From the IMG/VR virus record IMGVR_UViG_3300042361_000080, positions 1 to 27,443 of that record: 27,443 bases of DNA; one strand, 5' to 3'. Below are positions 1 to 7,664 of this stretch, piece by piece. Source of the stretch: a virus. Both the position numbers and the translations under genes were made by a program. Below the pieces are notes generated by a model. The model was not told the origin of the DNA. It ran no database searches and saw nothing but the letters and a program-made list of their open reading frames with translations. Each line of letters opens with the position of its first letter. Within the stretch, counting starts at the first letter, position 1.

Positions 1-24
1 TACCAATCCTCCTAAACGAATCAT
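1..24 (-). CDS. Start of a truncated phage gene (first 8 codons only)
   Basis: An ATG on the minus strand opens a frame reading MIRLGGLV that runs off the left edge of the window. It begins two bases after the stop of the preceding gene, the same tight spacing seen between the other genes of this cluster, so it is probably the next gene of the late operon. Nothing can be said about function from eight residues. In T4 the genes after the protease encode the scaffold and the major capsid protein, but that is only a positional hint. Confidence 0.4.
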
Positions 25-26
25 AA

Positions 27-575
27 TTATTTCTTTTTATTTCCTAATCTTTCATGCATTGTATCAGTGCTGATATCTGCAATTTCATAGTAACGATTTA
101 AGATGTGACCCATATCTTCATATAAAGAATGTAATCTCTCATCCATTGCTTTTGCTTCTAATGCGAATTTATCAAATGATTTACCCATTTTATCTAATTC
201 CTGCATATTTCTTTTTACAGTCACATTATCAAACCAATCACCACTCTCTCTTAGCGTCATTTCTTTTGCAGCCTCAACAATAGCACCTAATGTGTTTGCA
301 ACCTCTGTCATATCAGATTGTCTTTTCATTTGGTCTTGGAAAGTGTTGTAAGTAGAAATGATTTCTAAGAAGTGTTTTTTAACTTCAGTAGATAATTTTC
401 TATCTTCTAAGTTTTCAGCTAAGCTGAATTTACCATTAACTATTTTTACTTCTTTCAAGTTAGTCTTACGGATATCATTGTATGCTTTAGCTACAGTAGT
501 TCCTTTTGGTGCATCAACTTTTAAGGTTATCTTATTGTTGTGTACATAATCGTATATGTCGAAATTCTTTGCCAT
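27..575 (-). CDS. Coiled-coil-like protein in the gp22 scaffold position
   Basis: A 182-residue protein that I do not recognise by sequence. The first 55 residues look like a small mixed strand/helix region. From about residue 58 to 170 the sequence is charged and strongly helical, with heptad-like spacing of Leu, Met and Ala. It starts two bases after the stop of the gp21-like protease gene. In T4 the gene that follows 21 is 22, the main prohead scaffold, also helical and of similar size. A prohead core or scaffold role is therefore a reasonable positional guess, not a homology call. No signal peptide or membrane segment is visible. The leader before the ATG is A/T-rich with no Shine-Dalgarno. 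Confidence 0.85.
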   Translation of the reverse strand: MAKNFDIYDYVHNNKITLKVDAPKGTTVAKAYNDIRKTNLKEVKIVNGKFSLAENLEDRKLSTEVKKHFLEIISTYNTFQDQMKRQSDMTEVANTLGAIVEAAKEMTLRESGDWFDNVTVKRNMQELDKMGKSFDKFALEAKAMDERLHSLYEDMGHILNRYYEIADISTDTMHERLGNKKK

Positions 576-577
576 TA

Positions 578-1174
578 TTATGCTATTTCAGTTATTATTT
601 CTCTCATTAAATCCTGTGCTTTGCAGTACTCACCACAAACATCAGTTCCTATTTGTTGTAAACCTCTATTGACAGATTCGTTTACAGGCACCATAAATGC
701 ACCATGTGTAGATGGATTGGAAACAAAATCCCAACCAATCAATTCAAAGTCATCCTGAACCTTTACTTTACCTTCTCCGATATTAGTTACCGAACCCATA
801 CCTCTTGATGAGATACCTAATAGGATTCCAGCTTTCAATAATTCTTTTAAGATGTTACCAGATGGTGTTGGTAGAATTTCTACTGTACCACACAAATCAT
901 CCCCTTCCCAATGGATTTCTCTTACGTTATGAGATACGTTTTTTAAATTAATTACAGTAGAATCCGGATGGTCTAATTCACCCAATGCTCTACGTTCTTT
1001 AATTAGTATTTCGTATTTCTTAGCTTCTCTCATTAAGATTTCTCTAGGATATACTCTACCATTTTGGTTTTCCGCAGATGCTCTTTGTAGAATACCCTTT
1101 ACTAAGGTTCTTCCTCCTTCATCTTCATTTACCTTACCTTCGAATAGGTTTGTTTCTATTAAGAGTGATTTCAT
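578..1174 (-). CDS. 21: Prohead core maturation protease, T4 gp21-like (peptidase family S80)
   Basis: This is the serine protease that sits in the prohead core and cuts scaffold and capsid proteins after assembly, at T4-type sites (I/L)-x-E|(A/G). The 198-residue chain carries the family landmarks in order: GELDHP with His69, GISSRG with Ser122/Ser123, and WDFVSNPSTHG with Asp149 near residues 148-158. These match the catalytic His and Ser blocks of gp21-type proteases. A candidate self-cleavage site, LFE|G, lies at residues 10-13, as expected for a zymogen of this family. The gene lies between the core-like 223-residue gene and a coiled-coil gene, the place gene 21 holds between 67/68 and 22 in T4. 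The start at MKSLLIE leaves a short gap to the upstream stop and lacks a Shine-Dalgarno. Confidence 0.93.
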   Translation of the reverse strand: MKSLLIETNLFEGKVNEDEGGRTLVKGILQRASAENQNGRVYPREILMREAKKYEILIKERRALGELDHPDSTVINLKNVSHNVREIHWEGDDLCGTVEILPTPSGNILKELLKAGILLGISSRGMGSVTNIGEGKVKVQDDFELIGWDFVSNPSTHGAFMVPVNESVNRGLQQIGTDVCGEYCKAQDLMREIITEIA

Positions 1175-1183
1175 ATTATATTC

Positions 1184-1855
1184 TTATTTCTTAGATTCCA
1201 TTTTGCTTCTTATTTTAGAAGCCATTGTACCTAATTGAGATTTATCAATACCTAAACTATCAACTACTTGTGCTACTAATTGTAACTTTTGTGTTGGGTT
1301 TAGTTTTGCATCTTTAATTTTATCAATTGCTTGAGATAATTTCATTTTAATTGCTGCTGGAATTGTTACGTTTGGCAATTCCGTAGCTACTGATTCTTTC
1401 TTTGAAGCTCTTAAATCTGCCAAATCATCACCTTCGATATCACCATCCTTATCAACATCTAATTTATGCTGTCCACCAGTTAGTTCTTCGTTTTTCTCAC
1501 CCTTACCATTCCAAGCAGTATCAATTTTATTAAAGAATGCTTTCTTTTCATCATCATTCATATCATTGATACCTTTACCTGCTTTATCTAAAGCTTTTTG
1601 AAAGAATGCTTGATATTCTGATTCTTCAGTCATTACTTCCTTAACTAATTCTTTTAGTCTTTCTTTAGTGATTTTCATACTTTCTTTTTTGTTTGGTAGA
1701 CCTTTATGTGATGTGGATGCGTAATCTTTTGCATCTTTATCAGTCATACTATCAGCTGCTTTTTCAACTTCTTTAGATGGTGCTTCCATGTCTCCTTTTT
1801 GTACTGCATGAACCATACCCATAAATCTTTGTTGTGCTTTTGATTGTGCTGGCAT
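1184..1855 (-). CDS. Prohead-core-like protein with DUF3008 N-terminus and an EF-hand-like loop
   Basis: A 223-residue protein with three visible parts. Residues 1-55 match the DUF3008 pattern: MPAQSKAQQRFMG at the start, then DYASTSHKGLP at 44-54. Residues 60-118 are a helical segment (ITKERLKELVKEVM, then a FFxKALDKxG...DDEKKAFFNKID block) of a kind I know from marine T4-like phage structural proteins. Residues 133-144 form a nearly canonical EF-hand calcium loop: Asp at 133, 135, 137 and 139, Gly138, Ile140, Glu141 and Asp144. The C-terminal 60 residues are helical. It lies just upstream of the protease and directly after the 229-residue gene. In T4 this position holds the small prohead core proteins gp67 and gp68, so a core role that the protease later digests is likely but unproven. 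Confidence 0.85.
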   Translation of the reverse strand: MPAQSKAQQRFMGMVHAVQKGDMEAPSKEVEKAADSMTDKDAKDYASTSHKGLPNKKESMKITKERLKELVKEVMTEESEYQAFFQKALDKAGKGINDMNDDEKKAFFNKIDTAWNGKGEKNEELTGGQHKLDVDKDGDIEGDDLADLRASKKESVATELPNVTIPAAIKMKLSQAIDKIKDAKLNPTQKLQLVAQVVDSLGIDKSQLGTMASKIRSKMESKK

Positions 1856-1856
1856 A

Positions 1857-2546
1857 TTATAAAGTTCTAATTTTTTCTGAAAGATTCATTAATCTCTCTT
1901 TTATCTTATGTAAACTTTTATTTGTTCTTTTATAGTAATCATCTCTCTTAACACCATTCTCATTCTTTATCTTAGAGTACCAATTAACAAATTTCTCAAC
2001 TTCACCTAATTGTTGTTTGATAGATGTTATACCTTTACTCATTTTAGCTTTAGGAGAGCTTTCTTCTTTTTTAATTGCTAACCAACGATTTTCGTTTAAG
2101 CTAGCCTCATCATCGCTCTTTGCTAATACCATACCACTCTTATCTGCAATTTCACCAGAATCACTACAATCAGTTGCAGTTGGTTTAATTTCTAATGGTT
2201 TTTTTGAATTAGCAGGTACATCGTTTTTCAACCAATCTTTTTCTTCACCAACAACAGTTGCTCCAGATAATTTAGCTAATTTAGCATTCTTACCAGCAAC
2301 ATCGGATGGTTTTGTAAATGGTGCACCAGCACTACTTGTTATTCCTTCTTCTAAGTCATCAACAACCTCACCACCAGTTACGTTAGCTAATCTTTTATTT
2401 TTCTTTGCAGTAGAACCTGGTTTAGAAAATGCTGCGGGTGTATTATATCCAGCCACATTACCAGTTACAGACATTTCTTCTAATTCTTTTTCAGATTGAA
2501 TTTCTTTAACTATACTTCTGATTATTTCTTTTAATCTAGCTTCCAT
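1857..2546 (-). CDS. Prohead-core-like protein with two internal repeats
   Basis: A 229-residue protein of unknown family. It opens with an amphipathic helix (LKEIIRSIVKEIQSE) that resembles the ITKERLKELVKEVM segment of the next gene. Two imperfect tandem copies of a roughly 35-residue unit follow. The first (about 33-67) contains GYNTPAAFSKPG and KNKRLANVTGGEVV; the second (about 71-102) contains SSAGAPFTKPSD and KNAKLAKLSGATVV. A possible prohead-protease site, LEE|G, sits at residues 65-68 between the two copies. The last 65 residues are helical and basic. Its ATG shares one base with the upstream stop (TAATG), so the two genes are probably translationally coupled. The gp20-x-x-gp21 position suggests a prohead core component. 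Confidence 0.85.
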   Translation of the reverse strand: MEARLKEIIRSIVKEIQSEKELEEMSVTGNVAGYNTPAAFSKPGSTAKKNKRLANVTGGEVVDDLEEGITSSAGAPFTKPSDVAGKNAKLAKLSGATVVGEEKDWLKNDVPANSKKPLEIKPTATDCSDSGEIADKSGMVLAKSDDEASLNENRWLAIKKEESSPKAKMSKGITSIKQQLGEVEKFVNWYSKIKNENGVKRDDYYKRTNKSLHKIKERLMNLSEKIRTL

Positions 2547-3415
2547 TATTTTAATTTAGATTTCAATTCTTTGATTAACTCATACGAAAGCATGATAGAT
2601 GAAACCTGTCCATCAGATATACTCTTACCCATCTTCATCTTTTCTAAAATAGAAATAGTTTCAGATAATTTGATAGTAGTTACTTTATCTTGGATTTTAG
2701 CTTTGATTGATTTCAATTCAGCTACAATTTTTGGTAATTCTACTGAAAGATAATCTTTGAATTTAGATGTATTTGAGATATTGTTAATATATTCTTTTAA
2801 CAAATTCTTTTGATTGCTATCTAAGTTAGTGTATTTTTTATTGAAAGTCTCAACAAGTATTTTATAGGTTAATAAACGTAGGTCTTTGTCTTGTTGCTTA
2901 TAGGATTCGATTAATTTGGTATCTTCTATTTTGTTAGTTTTAGTAGATGGTCTAGCTATAATGTTCTCAATAAGAGTTACTTTAGAATTGAATATATCTT
3001 TAATATCGTAGTTTTCGGACTTCTTAGATTCAAATACTTTATATATTGATGCCAATACTTTATAATTTGTTATCGGAGATGAAAGAAATTGCTCTAATTC
3101 AAATTTCTCATTAATTTGCTTAATAAGATTATATTTTTCTTTAGAAAGTTTACCTTCATTTAATTTAGCATGTGCCTGTGATACAGTATCTACAAACATT
3201 TCTGCTTTGCTTTCAGAATTATACTTTTCTTTTAATAGTAAATCATAAAGACGTAATTCTTTATTTAATTCAGTTCCAGATGCAAAAAACTCTTTTACGA
3301 TATTTTTTGCGTTCTCCGTTTTATCGCCATTAAGTACTTCCAATGTTATTTGTCTTACTAAAAGCTCAAATAACACCCCGGTATTCTTAACCTTAGAATG
3401 TTTTATTTTTTTCAT
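2546..3415 (-). CDS. Conserved T4-like phage protein between portal and prohead core genes
   Basis: A 289-residue, lysine-rich, largely helical protein. The opening block HSKVKNTGVLFELLVRQIT (residues 6-24) is a pattern I associate with uncharacterised structural proteins of marine and freshwater T4-like phages. I know no function for it. The rest is a series of charged helices with no cysteines, no catalytic motif and no membrane segment. It is the first gene after the portal, separated by 67 bases containing a promoter-like AT motif, and it leads directly into the two core-like genes and the protease. A role in prohead core or portal assembly is inferred from position only. Confidence 0.85.
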   Translation of the reverse strand: MKKIKHSKVKNTGVLFELLVRQITLEVLNGDKTENAKNIVKEFFASGTELNKELRLYDLLLKEKYNSESKAEMFVDTVSQAHAKLNEGKLSKEKYNLIKQINEKFELEQFLSSPITNYKVLASIYKVFESKKSENYDIKDIFNSKVTLIENIIARPSTKTNKIEDTKLIESYKQQDKDLRLLTYKILVETFNKKYTNLDSNQKNLLKEYINNISNTSKFKDYLSVELPKIVAELKSIKAKIQDKVTTIKLSETISILEKMKMGKSISDGQVSSIMLSYELIKELKSKLK

Positions 3416-3455
3416 TTATTTCCCTATAATTTAACCTATATCTATAAACTAACAC

Positions 3456-3465
3456 ATATAAATAT
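3456..3465 (-). promoter_or_regulatory. Recurrent AT motif upstream of the 289-residue gene
   Basis: The minus strand reads ATATTTATAT here, about 45 bases before the start codon. It is one copy of a motif found in most of the intergenic gaps of the late region. The opposite strand reads TATAAATA, the T4 late-promoter core, so which strand is functional is not settled. Confidence 0.35.
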
Positions 3466-3482
3466 AAACTTTTTAATGTTTA

Positions 3483-5261
3483 TTAAAATTTACTGTCATC
3501 TAACAGGTTTTTTTCATCTAAAAGGTCTGATTTTTCAGATTTTTCACTTAAAATCCTCTTTTTTGCTGAAATTCCGTTTATATATTCTCTTGCTAATTTT
3601 TTACTTGATTCGATTGAACGAGTTTCTCTCTTTCGTTCTTTCTCATTTTCTTTGTTACCCAATGGGTCTCTACCATATGGATGTTTATCTTTACCATATG
3701 TATTTCCCTCTCTTGGTCTACCACCCTTATTATCCACAATCTCCTGCTTCATCTTTTGGATTTCTTCTTCTACATTTTGTTGTTCTGGTGGGTTTGCTGG
3801 GTCTTCTCCTTGCTGTTCGATTGAGTTGTAACGGAATCTATCTTTAAGGTCTAATACCATCTTAGCTCTCTCCATATCCATTTCATCCTCACTCATGCTG
3901 AATACATTGTGATATACCCAATCAGTAGATAACATATTCATTCCTTTGATATCAGTTGCTAATCTAACTTTCTCACTCCAAAGGTTTACTTTCTCTTGCT
4001 CATATATTGTAGATGAGTTGGTTAAAGTAAGTTGGAAGTTTGTCATTTCAGCATCATCAATACCTTGTCCAGCTAAGTGAACGATTGCTATCTTATATAA
4101 TTCACTAACGATTGTTCTTTGAATTCTTTCGATTGTTCTAGCAAAACGAACATCTTCTGCAGCCAATGTAGCTTTACCATTAACGTTCTCATCATATGAT
4201 AAGTAAGCTTTTGGAACTTTCAATGCTGCAAATAGTTTAGCTTTTAGATAATCGATATCTTCAACTGCTGCGTATTCTAATCCTTGTAAATTTTCAATTG
4301 ATGTACCACTATCCCCGCCTCTAACAGGTAAGAAAAAATCTTCAGTAAGATTCTGAATATTGTATTTTAAGTTGTAATCACCACTATTTTTATCAACAAA
4401 TGGAGTTTTCTTCATTTTGTTAATAATCTTTTGCATATAGTTATCAACCTCTTGCGGGTTAATATTACCAATATCAATTTTGAACACTCTCTTTTCAGGT
4501 GCTCTCATAATACGATGGATTAACATCGCATCTTCCATAAGTGATAATTGTTTCCAAACTCTACGACCATTTTCAATCATAGCCTTACCATATGGAAGGA
4601 AGTTCGTATCTGATAATAAACGGAAGTGAGCCATTTCATAGTTCTCATATTCCTTCTTACCAAATCTATCTAATTCAACTTTAAACTTAACATAGTTTTG
4701 ATTCATTGGGTCAGTACCTTCCAATCTTTCCGTATTATATACAGAGTATGGAGTTACGTTAATAATACCCTTACCTTCTGCTATTTCTAATGCTAAAAAG
4801 AAATCACCATATTTTACCAAGTTTCTTACCCAAGGCCACAAATTGAATTCTATATTAACTACATCATAAAATAAGTTATGAAGTATTGCACTTACATTCT
4901 CATTTGATGATTTAATTTGTAATACATCACCATATTCATTCTTTGTAGTAGATTCATCAGCGTAAATATCTAATGCTGATGCTATAATCGGGTCATTATC
5001 CATAGCATCATAATCTCTAAAAAGTTCTCTACGAACCTGATGATATGCCATTGATTGTGCACCCTGATTAGTCTCATAATAAGACCTTTGTAACTTTGTA
5101 TATCTATCTCTAAGATTTACGAAGTTTGTATTCATCTGGCGGTCATCAGTATCAACAACCTTACGTTTACCATCCTTATCAACGGTTACGATAGCTTGGG
5201 TTGAGAATAATTTCTTTAACCTTCCAAAAAAACTTCTATCATCTATTTCTTGTTCTGCCAT
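3483..5261 (-). CDS. 20: Portal vertex protein, T4 gp20-like
   Basis: A 592-residue member of the gp20 portal family, the dodecameric ring at the capsid vertex through which DNA enters and to which the neck attaches. Family landmarks: NDPIIASALDIYADE at about 89-103, YGDFFL at 151-156, the PYGKAMIENGRRVWKQ region at 223-238, and RAPEKRVFKIDIGN at 253-266. The last is the signature stretch of the gp20 clip/stem region. A late block reads KVPKAYLSYDENVNGKA. The C-terminal 90 residues (about 500-592) form a highly charged Lys/Glu/Arg tail without obvious fold. Length is close to T4 gp20 (524 residues) plus this tail. In T4, sheath and tube genes separate terminase and portal; here the terminase gene lies directly upstream, so those two genes have moved. 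Confidence 0.95.
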   Translation of the reverse strand: MAEQEIDDRSFFGRLKKLFSTQAIVTVDKDGKRKVVDTDDRQMNTNFVNLRDRYTKLQRSYYETNQGAQSMAYHQVRRELFRDYDAMDNDPIIASALDIYADESTTKNEYGDVLQIKSSNENVSAILHNLFYDVVNIEFNLWPWVRNLVKYGDFFLALEIAEGKGIINVTPYSVYNTERLEGTDPMNQNYVKFKVELDRFGKKEYENYEMAHFRLLSDTNFLPYGKAMIENGRRVWKQLSLMEDAMLIHRIMRAPEKRVFKIDIGNINPQEVDNYMQKIINKMKKTPFVDKNSGDYNLKYNIQNLTEDFFLPVRGGDSGTSIENLQGLEYAAVEDIDYLKAKLFAALKVPKAYLSYDENVNGKATLAAEDVRFARTIERIQRTIVSELYKIAIVHLAGQGIDDAEMTNFQLTLTNSSTIYEQEKVNLWSEKVRLATDIKGMNMLSTDWVYHNVFSMSEDEMDMERAKMVLDLKDRFRYNSIEQQGEDPANPPEQQNVEEEIQKMKQEIVDNKGGRPREGNTYGKDKHPYGRDPLGNKENEKERKRETRSIESSKKLAREYINGISAKKRILSEKSEKSDLLDEKNLLDDSKF

Positions 5262-5305
5262 AATTTATTATTAATTTCTACAAAATCCTATTTTGACATT
5301 ATATA

Positions 5306-5315
5306 ACATAAATAT
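5306..5315 (-). promoter_or_regulatory. Recurrent AT motif upstream of the portal gene
   Basis: The minus strand reads ATATTTATGT about 49 bases before the portal ATG, one or two bases off the motif shared by the other late intergenic gaps. It lies in the 71-base gap between the terminase stop and the portal start, the longest gap in this part of the cluster and a natural place for a promoter. Confidence 0.3.
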
Positions 5316-5332
5316 CGTAAAATATCAAAACA

Positions 5333-6928
5333 CTATAACCATTGGGATAAATCTTCAAAATTATCACCAACTCTCATTTTCCAAGGGTTATCATCCATAG
5401 TATTACCACCACCATAAATACCATTATAGGTATTTGATGTAATACCACCTACCGCACTTTTAGTTAAATCAATACCTTCTTGTCTTAAACGAAGTGCCGT
5501 ATCTCTAACCCATAATCCAATTGAAAATGCCATTACTAAGTCATCATTATAACCCTTCATAGCTTCAGCTCTACCATTCATATAAATAAATGTAAATAAC
5601 TCATCTATCAAACGAGTAGAACGAACCACAACCGATTTTTCTCTAAAATAATCAGTTAATTTAGATATAATTAAAGGTCTAGTCTTAGATGTTGTTGAAA
5701 ATCCAGCTACCAGTCCTCTATCCTCAGCTCTATATTTGTTTGTCATTTGGTTTTCAACATCAATATACTTCAAATCCTTACTCATATAGAATAGATTTTT
5801 ATATCCCCTATCAATAACTTGCTGAATTGTTGCCCAACCAATGTTTGCGTTCTCCACTACAAGTAAAGCATCGTTATATTCCGTTGAAAGAGATACTAAG
5901 AAGTTTCCAAAATCTTTAGTATCCACTTTACCTTTATATTCAGCTACTTGAGTTGCGGTTACAATATCAAATACATGACAAGTAGAATAATCGGCGCCAT
6001 CTCCCCTGGCCACATCGGCCACAACCATATATGATTTGTTATAATCCGCATGTTCCCATTTCCAAAGGTTTCCATCAAATCCACCTTTCTCAATTGGTTC
6101 CTGAATATATGTTTCTTTATAAAACATTAGGGTTTCGGGTTCAATTACAGTTTCACCAGAACTTACAAAGTCGCAATCACACTCTTGTGCTGCTTTCTTT
6201 ATTCCTAATAATTCTCCTTGCTGGTCTCTCCATTTTTGGTCTCTTTCAGGATGAACTGTCCAATGTAATCTGATTGTGTTGAATGGATTTCTACTTTCCT
6301 CAGCTCCTAACCAAGTTTGGTGAAACCAATTACCCACACCATTAGGAGTAGATAATGCTATACAACTACCACCCGTAGATAGAGTTGATTGAGCTGCCAC
6401 CCAAATCTCATCGATATCATCAATGAATGCGGCCTCATCAAATATAAGAAGTGATAAGGCTTCCGAACGTCCTGCATCAGGAGATGAAGCAATAGCCTTA
6501 ATTTGAGAACCATTTGTTAAACGAAGGGAAAGCTTGTTATCTTCCATAGACCCGTTCTTAAGCCATGTAGGAAGCAACTCATGCATAACCCTTACCTTTG
6601 TTACTAAGTTCTTTGCAACATCTTGCTTTGTTGCAATAACCAATACGTTAAAATCCGAATTGAATATCATTTTCCAAAGTGCGTATCCAGCTGATAGGGT
6701 TGAGATACCAGTTTGACGTGATTTTAATACTATATTAAATCTATTGTTTGCAAATTGAGTTAGAGTCTTTTCCTGAAATGGAAATAAATGAAAAGGTATC
6801 TTACCTCTAACTGGATGCTGAATCATACAATACTTTTTCATAAAGTGAATCGGGTCTACCGCACACTTTTTGTATTCTTCTGCTATTATATCCTTTAGGG
6901 ATTTCTTTTGTGTTATGCCTGTACTCAT
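5333..6928 (-). CDS. 17: Terminase large subunit, T4 gp17-like packaging ATPase/nuclease
   Basis: The 531-residue motor that docks on the portal, drives DNA into the prohead and cuts the concatemer. The ATPase half shows a variant Walker A, KSRQTGIS (69-76), a Walker B, LLIFDEAAF (160-168, Asp164/Glu165), and a coupling motif, ALSTPNG (191-197). The nuclease half shows the three acidic positions of the RNase-H-like fold: Asp305 in VADVARGDGADYS, Glu359 in LLVVENAN, and Asp462/Asp463 in YNDDLVMA. The usual Walker A lysine (GKT/GKS) is replaced by Ile75. Lys69 at the front of the loop probably does its job, as in lambda gpA-type terminases. Length is somewhat shorter than T4 gp17 (610). The gene starts one base after the stop of the zinc-binding 227-residue gene. 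Confidence 0.96.
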   Translation of the reverse strand: MSTGITQKKSLKDIIAEEYKKCAVDPIHFMKKYCMIQHPVRGKIPFHLFPFQEKTLTQFANNRFNIVLKSRQTGISTLSAGYALWKMIFNSDFNVLVIATKQDVAKNLVTKVRVMHELLPTWLKNGSMEDNKLSLRLTNGSQIKAIASSPDAGRSEALSLLIFDEAAFIDDIDEIWVAAQSTLSTGGSCIALSTPNGVGNWFHQTWLGAEESRNPFNTIRLHWTVHPERDQKWRDQQGELLGIKKAAQECDCDFVSSGETVIEPETLMFYKETYIQEPIEKGGFDGNLWKWEHADYNKSYMVVADVARGDGADYSTCHVFDIVTATQVAEYKGKVDTKDFGNFLVSLSTEYNDALLVVENANIGWATIQQVIDRGYKNLFYMSKDLKYIDVENQMTNKYRAEDRGLVAGFSTTSKTRPLIISKLTDYFREKSVVVRSTRLIDELFTFIYMNGRAEAMKGYNDDLVMAFSIGLWVRDTALRLRQEGIDLTKSAVGGITSNTYNGIYGGGNTMDDNPWKMRVGDNFEDLSQWL

Positions 6929-6929
6929 A

Positions 6930-7613
6930 CTAATCGTTAAGTGGTCTTACTAAATCGTAATTTTTATCTTTCAATTTTTCGTAAGCTTCATTTCTTAGTT
7001 TTGTGGCTTGTTCAATCTCTCCTTCAAATTTAACAATCTCTAAAAGGATTTCTGCTTTAAGTTCTTCTACATCTCTCTCCATACTCCAAGTTTCAATCTT
7101 ACCATCTTCTTGAACTACTTCGTATGTTTGTTTTGCATCTCTATAAGCTTGCTTAAACTGAGCAACTATATCATTACCATATGAAATCATATTAGAATAT
7201 ATCTTATAATCTTCATACTCTTTCCACAATCCATCAAATTCTATCTTAGCTTCTCTGATTTTAAGGCAATGTAAACAATATCCAGTTTTAGATATTAATT
7301 TTTTATCAACTCTACCTATTTTGATTGTTTTACAATTATCAGATTTACAACTATTCAACTTATCTAAATAAGCTCTAACTTCTTGCATTGTATCGCCTAA
7401 CTCCGATGTTTGAACTTTACCAGCTTCCAATTGCTCCCAAGATTTACCAGTTTCATCAGTCCATTTTTCACCAACCCCTCTTTTTACCTTTTGTTTATCT
7501 GCCCCAGAAAATGATATTTGTGTGTTCTTTTCATATTCACCACCAGTCAATACCATATCTACCAACTTTCTACGAGTTGGATGCATAAACTTTTTATTGA
7601 ATTCCTTTGCCAT
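6930..7613 (-). CDS. Zinc-binding protein directly upstream of the terminase
   Basis: A 227-residue protein of unknown function. Four cysteines, C89-x4-C94 and C113-x2-C116, separated by 18 mostly basic residues, make a plausible zinc ribbon. The N-terminus (KKFMHPTRRKLVDMVLTGGEYE) is basic and well formed; the C-terminal half, from about 140 to 217, is a long charged helix. It lies one base from the terminase start, so it is co-transcribed and probably co-translated with it. In T4 this slot holds gp16, the small terminase. I see no sequence match to gp16, so a small-terminase or packaging-helper role is inference from position and from the DNA-binding look of the zinc ribbon. Confidence 0.85.
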   Translation of the reverse strand: MAKEFNKKFMHPTRRKLVDMVLTGGEYEKNTQISFSGADKQKVKRGVGEKWTDETGKSWEQLEAGKVQTSELGDTMQEVRAYLDKLNSCKSDNCKTIKIGRVDKKLISKTGYCLHCLKIREAKIEFDGLWKEYEDYKIYSNMISYGNDIVAQFKQAYRDAKQTYEVVQEDGKIETWSMERDVEELKAEILLEIVKFEGEIEQATKLRNEAYEKLKDKNYDLVRPLND

Positions 7614-7632
7614 ATTACTTACGATATATTTG

Positions 7633-7647
7633 TATATATAAGTATAT
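7633..7647 (-). promoter_or_regulatory. Recurrent AT motif upstream of the zinc-binding gene
   Basis: The 15 bases TATATATAAGTATAT (plus-strand reading) are repeated exactly upstream of the 127-residue gene at 11039-11053. Both copies lie about 30 bases before a minus-strand start codon. This placement suggests a late-promoter element rather than chance, although AT-rich sequence weakens the argument. Confidence 0.4.
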
Positions 7648-7664
7648 CAAAATAAAGAAAACGA

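Noticed and set aside
2017-2499. 160-codon open frame on the + strand across the repeat-containing core-like gene
   Set aside because: It is the complement of a well-supported gene. Its translation is Ser/Leu/Phe-rich without any motif, as expected for the antisense of an AT-rich Lys/Glu-rich gene.
1184-2546. Proposal that the 223- and 229-residue proteins are the same family by duplication
   Set aside because: Only the short amphipathic helix (LKE-x-x-(K/R)-x-(V/I)) is shared. The rest does not align, so the likeness may reflect a common docking helix rather than descent.
3398-3847. 149-codon + strand frame with hydrophobic stretches over the portal C-terminus
   Set aside because: It looks membrane-like only because it is antisense to a charged Lys/Glu tail. 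It overlaps the portal gene and has no plausible leader.
5282-5332. TTTG-N20-TATATAAT before the portal gene as a third host-type promoter
   Set aside because: The upstream box and spacing fit, but the -7 box lacks the TTTG end. In AT-rich sequence that is not enough.
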